From assembly GCA_024364735.1 (NCBI GenBank), contig JAGFNQ010000297.1, forward strand, positions 144,325-208,324: a stretch of 64,000 nucleotides of DNA, given 5' to 3'. Position numbers and translations under genes: made by a program. Positions 57,725-64,000 of the stretch are shown piece after piece (the stretch's first letter is position 1; the number at the start of each line of letters is the position of its first letter). Under the pieces are notes generated by a model, which saw only the letters and a list, made by a program, of their open reading frames with translations, had not been told where the DNA came from and did no database searches. The DNA comes from Boesenbergia rotunda (taxonomy: Eukaryota > Streptophyta > Magnoliopsida > Zingiberales > Zingiberaceae).

Positions 57725-59476
57725 CTACGGGATCCTGCAAAACCATGTAAAGAACCGGACGGATGCAGGGTAAGAAAGGAATAAAATGTAAACAACCTCT
57801 ACATAAAATGAATCAAGATATGCATCACATCCAATAAAATCAATTTTCGGTACCTCTATGAATTTTTCACAATTATTTTCTACATAAGATGCATCAAGGA
57901 ATGTATCACAGCCAATGAAATCAATTTTGGGTACCTCTAAAAAATTTTCACAAACAGTCTCTACATAAGGTATATCAAAACATGCATCACAACCAATGAA
58001 ATCAACGCTAGGTACCTCTATGAGTTTTTCATAATCAGTATCCACATAGTGTGTAGCAATAAATTCATCACAACCATTAAAATCATGCTTATGTACATCT
58101 ATGAGTTTTTCGCAATCATTCTCCACATAGGATGTATCAAAAATTTCATCAAAACCAACAAACTCAACCCTAAGTACCTCTATGGAATTTTCACAATTAG
58201 TCTCAGCATAGGATGTATCCAGACATGCTTCATATTCAATAAAATCAATACTAGATACTCCTGTGGAATTTCCACAAGTAGTTTCTACAAAAGATGTATC
58301 AAAAAATCTATCACAATCAACAAAATCAACTTCAGGTACCTCTATGAATTTTTTACAATCAGTATTTACATGAGATGTATCAAGAAATGTATCATAGCCA
58401 ACAAAATCAATTTTAGCTGCCTCTATAGATTTTTCACAACCAATTTCAGCATAAGATGTATCAAGAGATTCATCACAACCAACAATTGGTACCTCAATAA
58501 ATTTTTCAAAATCAATCTCTACATAAGATGTGTCAAGAATATCATCACAACCAACAAACTCACCCCTAGGTACCTCTATGAGTTCTTCTAAAGAAATAGG
58601 AGAAATACTTACCTGATCATGCTGAAGAATACCTGGAGGTTCTACAAGAGTAGATGTATCCATAGCCTCCTCCGGGTCAAGTAAAGGCTCCATCTCAGGC
58701 TCAGGTTCTGATGGGCATTCAACTAACACAAGTGATTCTTGGATTCTTGCTTCCACCATGCAATTCCGTACACTTCCTGGTTTATCATCTGAACCTTCTA
58801 ATGTGTCAATCAATGTTGATGGTCCCTGGGGCTCAGTGCAATCCCCTACACCTGTAGAATCATATGTAGCGCATGCTTCATCAAAAATATCTCCAACAAC
58901 CATATTAGAAAAATTAGGATCAAAATCAACTATGTCATCATAAAATAAAAGATGAGAAGGGTCCTGTAGAGCTTCAGATTTGAATTTAAGACTGTTACAA
59001 GCTTTTCTATCCATCTCCTCCAATGCCTCTGTCTCTATTGCATTCTCAACGTCATCTGAGCTAAAATCTCCTCCCACTATGTCAAGTGAAGCTTCATCAG
59101 CAATTATATCTGCCTCAACAACTTCTTCTAAAGTACCCATTCTAATGCTAGGAGGATCCTCTCTGGGGTGCTGAGAAAATGGTAAAGAGACTTTTGGTTC
59201 TTCTTCTTGAGCTGAAAAATTTGGAAATGAACTTTGAATAGGAATTTCAGGAAGAATAGCTGCTGTAGGTACCCTGATTTTGTTGAATTCTTCTTCTTTT
59301 TCCACCAAAATTGCAAGATCAATTGAAGAAGGACTTAGACTTGCACTAGGGTTACTACCAACTGATGTAGAATCAATTCCAAGGCTGTTTTGAAGTGGAA
59401 AATAAGATGCTGAAAATTTTTCAGGAATTTCAACCCTTGGAATGTTTAGACTTGAAACCACTTCCTCATTCCTCAA
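57725..59476 (-). CDS. Repeat-containing ORF of element H (583 aa), unknown function
   Basis: This is a long uninterrupted frame. Residues 1-300 are acidic and low in Cys, with no known domain. Residues 301-565 are ten tandem repeats, nine at 27-residue (81-bp) spacing and one of 25. The pattern is approximately FIGCDxxLDTSYVExxCEKFIEVP, with Cys, Asp and Tyr at fixed places. A short hydrophobic tail (VVYILFLSY) ends it. It lies where pol would be expected and in the gag-pol orientation. Repeat units vary from each other at the protein level but keep Asp-Thr-Ser-Tyr, so the frame seems to have been under constraint. Function unknown; it could be an accessory protein or captured host gene. I do not recognise a family. 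Confidence 0.6.
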   Translation of the reverse strand: MRNEEVVSSLNIPRVEIPEKFSASYFPLQNSLGIDSTSVGSNPSASLSPSSIDLAILVEKEEEFNKIRVPTAAILPEIPIQSSFPNFSAQEEEPKVSLPFSQHPREDPPSIRMGTLEEVVEADIIADEASLDIVGGDFSSDDVENAIETEALEEMDRKACNSLKFKSEALQDPSHLLFYDDIVDFDPNFSNMVVGDIFDEACATYDSTGVGDCTEPQGPSTLIDTLEGSDDKPGSVRNCMVEARIQESLVLVECPSEPEPEMEPLLDPEEAMDTSTLVEPPGILQHDQVSISPISLEELIEVPRGEFVGCDDILDTSYVEIDFEKFIEVPIVGCDESLDTSYAEIGCEKSIEAAKIDFVGYDTFLDTSHVNTDCKKFIEVPEVDFVDCDRFFDTSFVETTCGNSTGVSSIDFIEYEACLDTSYAETNCENSIEVLRVEFVGFDEIFDTSYVENDCEKLIDVHKHDFNGCDEFIATHYVDTDYEKLIEVPSVDFIGCDACFDIPYVETVCENFLEVPKIDFIGCDTFLDASYVENNCEKFIEVPKIDFIGCDAYLDSFYVEVVYILFLSYPASVRFFTWFCRIP

Positions 59477-59545
59477 AGTAAGCTCACAATCATGCCCCTC
59501 AGAATTAGGAGTAGCTTGAGAAAGTAATTGTCCTGATCCTTGGGC

Positions 59546-60490
59546 TTACATTTGTTCCATTTTACTAACCAATTGTCCCAGGTGTCTCTCAATGCTTTGT
59601 AAAGTAGGATCATTTTTTTTGTTGTTGCAAGAGTTGTTGTAACATCTCCTCCAGCCTTTGTTATTGAGCCTCAAGCTCACTAGAATCCTCAAATTCTCCT
59701 TAATTGGCGTGGATCTCTTGTTGGACTTGAAATGTAATATTAGGTTCCTCAAAATTGTAAGTAAGCTGTGAATTCTAAAAGTCAAATTGTTAGGGTTGAT
59801 CAAATGAATAATTAGGCTGCTGAAGTTGTTAAAAATTAGTTTGACAACTTGGTGGAGGTTGTTCAAAATTGTTACTCAAAAATTGCTAATCTGCTTGCTG
59901 AAAGTGTTGGTAGAAAGACTGAAAATTTTAGGGCTGTGAAGATGAAAAATCTTGTTGAAAATTCTAGAATTGTGGCTGATAAACTTGCTGTGAAGGTTGA
60001 CATCCTCGCTGATCATAATGAAATGGTTGTTGGAAATCTTGGAAATTCTACTGAAACTGCTGTTGTGGCTGCTGAAATTGTTGAAAATTTTGCTAAAAAT
60101 TAGGATTGTAACCTTGCTGAAAATTCTGGAATTATGGTTCAAATTGCTGTGGTGGCTGAATGAAAGGTTGGTTTTGCTGAAAATTCGAATAGGACTGCTG
60201 AAATTGTTGGAAAGGCTGAATTGGCTGAAAATTTTGAAATTTTGGCTGAAATTGCTGTGGTTGAGGCTGAAATTGATAATTCGGTTGCTGGAAATATAAA
60301 TAGGACTGCTAAAAACTTTGAAATGGTTGTTGTCCTTGTTGTGGGCGTTGTTGTGAATTAAATTGATTCCCCCAACTCGAATTGCAAGTAGATGAATAAA
60401 TGTTGGATCTTTGTTAGAATTTATTTGCTTCACCAAAAATTTTAACTCCAACAATGAACTTTTGATCTCTATTTGTTCCTTTAAAAACAT
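59546..60490 (-). pseudogene. gag: Gypsy-type gag C-terminal remnant of element H
   Basis: On the minus strand one frame is a long Gln/Phe/Pro-rich stretch (QPFQQFQQ-like) broken by several stops at former Gln codons. A neighbouring frame ends with LQSIERHLGQLVSKMEQ, resembling the conserved coil at the end of Gypsy Gag proteins. Frames shift between these parts, so the gene is degraded. No zinc knuckle or protease follows. Confidence 0.55.
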
Positions 60491-60710
60491 TTGAATTTCC
60501 TCCCAAGATCTCCACCTGCAGCCCTGTCACAAAACAAACAAAATGGCAGCCAATGTATACAAAAAGATAAAGCAACTGAAAATAGAATCAAAGGATATGA
60601 AATATAGCACAGAATAAATGATCATGAAAAATAAGCACAGAGAATAAGAATAGATCAAAGAATACAAATATTAAACACAAGCTCAAATTAAACAAACTCA
60701 ACTAGTGATT

Positions 60711-60728
60711 CCCCGGCAACGGCGCCAA
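60711..60728 (-). other. Primer-binding site of element H
   Basis: The minus strand reads TGGCGCCGTTGCCGGGGA, complementary to the 3' end of plant tRNA-Asp, five bases inside the LTR end at 60734. This identifies strand and Gypsy affinity. Confidence 0.85.
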
Positions 60729-60733
60729 AAATT

Positions 60734-62448
60734 TGATGGTGCCCAATACTAGTGTCACAATGAGCACTCAAATTTAGATAATTATAAAGCTGAAAACACT
60801 TTGGCTAACAAAGTTAAAATGTAGAATAGGGGTCTCAGGTCGTATTTTTCCAATGACTAGTTGAATGAATGTTTAATTCAAGTTTTCAAGTTTATTTGTC
60901 GTTTGATGTTTTGGGTTTTCTAATAAAATGAGGGTTTTTGCGATAAGAGGGAAATGACAATATGAAATAGAATGAACTTAACTAAAGCATAGAACAAATA
61001 AGGAAACTTGCAAGGACTACTCTTAACCTATTGGAGCAACTAAACAATTAAAGCCAAATTATAGAATTGAACTAAAAAAACTAATTGCAGGTAATAAATT
61101 ACAGAGAATTAAGTGCAAGGAACTAATTGCAAGGACTTAAAACTAAGCACAAAACAATGCTTAAAGACTTGACTTAAAATGTAGAGGAAACAAGCTTGAA
61201 CAACTTGAAGATTTAAATGATTGAAACTAAAAATTATCCTAATTAAACATCAAATCAGGTTCTACTCAAAACTTCTCTTTGCCATCACACAAAGGTTGAA
61301 CTATGAACCCCCTAGCTCAAAAACCATTGAAGAAGAACTTCCTAGCTCAGCTTGCTCTGTTCTGCCCTTCCTGATCGGTCAACCGACCGATCAGGTCCTC
61401 TTCTGATCGGTCGCGGGACCGATCAGAGAACCCTCTGTCCGATCAAGTGGTCTGATCAGTGACTGGAATCTGCTCCCAATCTCTTCCTCCTCGATTGGCT
61501 GGCCGACGATCGAGCTCCGAAACTATCAGAACACCTTCAAGAACCCCTCTACGTTGCTTCGACAGCTCCGGACGACGGATACCAGCAGTCAACGAGGAAC
61601 GATCGATGGAATCAGCAGCATCGGCGAGACCCTCACCTAAACTTCTAAAAATGCAATTGATTAGCAAAACTAACAAGGAAACCTTAGCTCGATGATCTGA
61701 AACTTGAGAAGAAGTAGATCTGATGTGGTCGCGCGATCTAAGGAAGAAAACGAGGAAGAAACGATGAAGAAATGACGAAGAACACTTGCGATCTGCAGCT
61801 ACGCAACGACGCGACCACCAGCGGAGGGAATTCCCAATTAAGCTAATTCCTTTTGAAATTGAACGGTTGTGATTATTTCGGACTCATCCAACGGTCGGAT
61901 CTTCTCCAATCTGAACCAAACTCCCCAGATCTTGATCAATGGTCCTGATCTACCTGTCCTTAGCTCGGATCAACCAGATATGTGGCGGATGGCTCAGATC
62001 ATCCCTTCTCTTACTTGGATGGTCTAGAACATCTTGAGCTTGATCCAACGGTCAGATTGCTTCTGATTTAGATGAAATTTTCAGATCTTAATCTGTGGTC
62101 ATGATTGAATCTATATTGGACTCGGATTGATCAGAAGTTGACCGATGGCTCAGATCTAGCCGTTCTTTGATCGGACAGTTCAGATTAATCCAAGGCTTGA
62201 TCGTCTTGATCCGGATCCAATTCTGGCTCAAGTCTGGTCCAATCTGATCTAGGTCCATGGTCATTTGAAGCCTACAAAATTAGATTCAAAATTAATGCCA
62301 AAAATATCTCAAATATAGAAAGATTTGAATCAAAAGCCAAAATAGAAAGAATTCATGAAACCTAATATAAATACAAAATTAATCATATAAAAGTGGATCA
62401 AAACATGGATTTGAGAGCCTAAATTTATCAACAAAATGGTAGTTATCA
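60734..62448 (-). repeat. Element H 5' LTR
   Basis: A partner of 53747-55461 with the same length and palindrome cluster (61371-61462). Differences are scattered substitutions plus short indels. Confidence 0.9.
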
Positions 62449-62453
62449 GTGGC

Positions 62454-63890
62454 ACGAGCTGGAGAGGTGGCAACGACCTGGCGGCGCTCCGGCTTAGCTC
62501 TGCAAAACAGCAACCGTCAGTAAACCCGTCGGGGGTTTCCCCGGTCATGCATTCCGACGGTCAAGTCAGTATCCGCAGGTGCAATAATGGAATTGAAATG
62601 AGGCAGCAGATTAGAGAACTCGCGTGCGCATACCTGCAATAGGGGGAGTGTCGAGTTTATATAGTCAGGGCGAACTGACAGCCCTTGTCCGTGATTGACG
62701 AGACAAGGGTGTCATACCTGTCAGCCCGTATGAGAGTACTAAAGAGCAGCACGGCAAGGCACGGAGTGCTCGAGCAGTACGATAGTACTGGGTTGGCGGT
62801 CTGGCCGCGAGGTATGTCAGAAATGAGTAAGGCGTGCGGTACTCCGACCTCAGGGTCATACCCTGGATATGATGACATAGGGGGCATAGGGACGGGATAG
62901 TCCGTACCCCGAGCGCCGACCGGCAGATCCGCGTGTTGAGGACCGGGTCGGGTAAGGGCCAAGGAGCGTGAGCAGCCACGCGTCCGACTGGGAGTGCTGA
63001 GGCGCAGGATGTGCCCTGGGTCGAGAGTTTACCGGGAGATGCCTGTCTGACCTTGTTGGGTATTTGATCCATGTGATGCGACGGGAGCGTGGACTATCAT
63101 GCGTCTGACTGGAGCGCACAACCTGGGTCTAGGTAGGAAAACGGGTCGAGGTGATCGGTCTAGAGGAGGCTAGGGGTCGACTCTGCCCGTTGTCGGCTGA
63201 ACGATGCCCCGGGAGGCTTCCGAGCTCGGGCCCCCCCCCCTCCCCCGAGTGATGTCTCTGCTGGACCCTTAGGGCGCCAGGTTGGCTGCCTGAGCGGGCC
63301 ATACTTAACCGTAAGCAAGGTCAGGATCATAAGCATCCCCCTCGAGTCTAGTCGAAGGAGGCGTTAAGTCCGACTGACTGGACTGTCATCTGCTGAAGCA
63401 AGCCTGGCACGCCAAGATAGCCCGAGCCCTTCTTGCAGCCCTCCCGGGACCTTTGATGAGCAAGCATCCTACTCGGCCGGATATGTCACGTCATCCGTCT
63501 TTCCGCCTTCTGGTACCCGGGTTATCCGAGCAGCCTGAAATCTTCTGCATTAAATGTCTGCGGTTAATGATTGCTCCACGTGTCTTTTTCCCCCATTCCT
63601 TTTCAGAGCGACGAGGTGCTCGCCGCCTGCCTGGTGAATGACGAGGTTGGGCACGAGGCGCTTGGATGGCTCTGATTGACCGCCGCCTTTGCTATGATCT
63701 GCCATCGTGCAGTTCTTATAGCCTTCGCGGCTGTATAGATAGGTTCTTACTTTTACCACCGCCCTTTCTCCTTTTTTACCAGTGCATTGCGCTTCTACTT
63801 CCGGCTAGGGTTGCAGCAAAACCTTTGGTCTCGGCTTTCTTCTCCGGCAACCCCTTCACTGGTTGGGTTTTCTCCCTTCTTTTGTTCCAC
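62454..63890 (+). repeat. Probable LTR and leader of Gypsy element I
   Basis: The 57 bp before H (from TGATCCTGTCG at 53690) and this region form one sequence interrupted by H. It is GC-rich, contains a poly-C tract near 63231, and leads to a Gypsy-type gag start. I read it as LTR plus leader of a further element, but its LTR end and PBS are not clear. Frames on both strands here are unsupported. Confidence 0.5.
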
Positions 63891-64000
63891 ATGGCCTCTT
63901 CATCTCGTGACCCACATCCCTGGTATGTTACCGCGAGGTCAGTCCTTGAACACTGCGACCTCGACGCAATTAGAGCAGAGTTTCACATTCCTTCCGACCA
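63891..64000 (+). CDS. Gag N-terminus of Gypsy element I, partial
   Basis: The first 36 codons after ATG at 63891 (MASSSRDPHPWYVTARSVLE...) run open to the window end. The spacing of RSVLE and DAIRAEFHIPSD resembles the start of plant Gypsy (Tat-like) Gag proteins annotated as 'putative gypsy type transposon', as far as I remember. The rest lies outside the window. Confidence 0.5.
   Translation, partial: MASSSRDPHPWYVTARSVLEHCDLDAIRAEFHIPSD

Larger units (their letters stand above)
53747..62448 (-). mobile_element. Element H: full-length non-autonomous Gypsy-type element (8702 bp)
   Basis: TSD GTGGC at 53742-53746 and 62449-62453. LTRs are 53747-55461 and 60734-62448 (1715 bp each), in plus view TGATGGTGCCC...GTAGTTATCA. 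The PBS on the minus strand (60711-60728) matches tRNA-Asp, the primer usual for Athila-like Gypsy elements. Internally there is a Gln-rich gag remnant and a long repeat-containing ORF, but no protease, RT or integrase, so H needs a helper. Sequence divergence between LTRs is low. Confidence 0.9.

Noticed and set aside
58049..58591. 180-codon open frame on the + strand with repeats
   Set aside because: It is the antisense shadow of the 27-residue repeats of H; the minus frame is longer and compositionally more protein-like.
1..64000. tRNA, rRNA or other structural RNA genes
   Set aside because: Only tRNA-complementary primer sites were found; no complete cloverleaf or rRNA sequence was seen by eye.

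Overview
This is plant nuclear DNA. It is AT-rich, has no operons, and is dominated by LTR retrotransposons with TG...CA termini, 5-bp target-site duplications (TSDs), initiator-Met or Asp tRNA primer-binding sites (PBS) and polypurine tracts (PPT). The only likely host gene is a small CLE-type signalling-peptide gene, which is specific to plants. I cannot fix the species. A large monocot genome, perhaps Zingiberales, is my impression, not something the sequence proves.

Bases 1-32155 are one stack of nested insertions, readable because termini, TSDs and reading frames still match. Copia element A (+ strand) has its RT/RNase H remnant at 1-1365 and a damaged 3' LTR at 29344-32155. Gag-only element B (- strand, 1366-29343) sits in A's LTR. 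Gag-only element C (- strand, 5483-26941, TSD TTGAG) splits B's gag. Autonomous Copia element D (- strand, 6982-21831) sits in C. Gag-only element E (+ strand, 10170-16320, TSD TTCAC) sits in D's integrase. Smaller insertions decorate the stack: a solo LTR of A's family in B (3164-4825, TSD GGTGT), a hAT-type MITE in B's gag (27173-27607, 8-bp TSD), and a second solo LTR in A's 3' LTR (30206-31997, TSD CGGAC).

From 32156 to 43640 the DNA is less repetitive. It holds a 337-bp tandem repeat, a decayed Ulp1-type protease gene of the kind carried by Mutator-like elements (34290-37174, - strand), a 241-bp MITE with a 9-bp TSD (38688-38928), the CLE peptide gene (40159-40389, - strand), a possible hAT-like MITE (41377-41887) and a duplicated ~290-bp segment.

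From 43640 to the end repeats return. There is a full-length gag-only element F (44716-52022, + strand, TSD CAATC), a CACTA-type terminus (52618), a full-length Gypsy-type non-autonomous element H (53747-62448, - strand, TSD GTGGC), and the start of another Gypsy-type gag (63891 to the window end). H carries a long ORF of ten 27-residue repeats.

The most unusual theme is that the LTRs of B, C/E, F and H each carry arrays of short inverted repeats. The two arms often change together, so pairing is kept while sequence changes. Between the two LTRs of E one hairpin differs by a matched pair of substitutions. The palindrome TGATCGGTC-n4-GACCGATCA is shared by F and H, which use different tRNA primers and appear unrelated.
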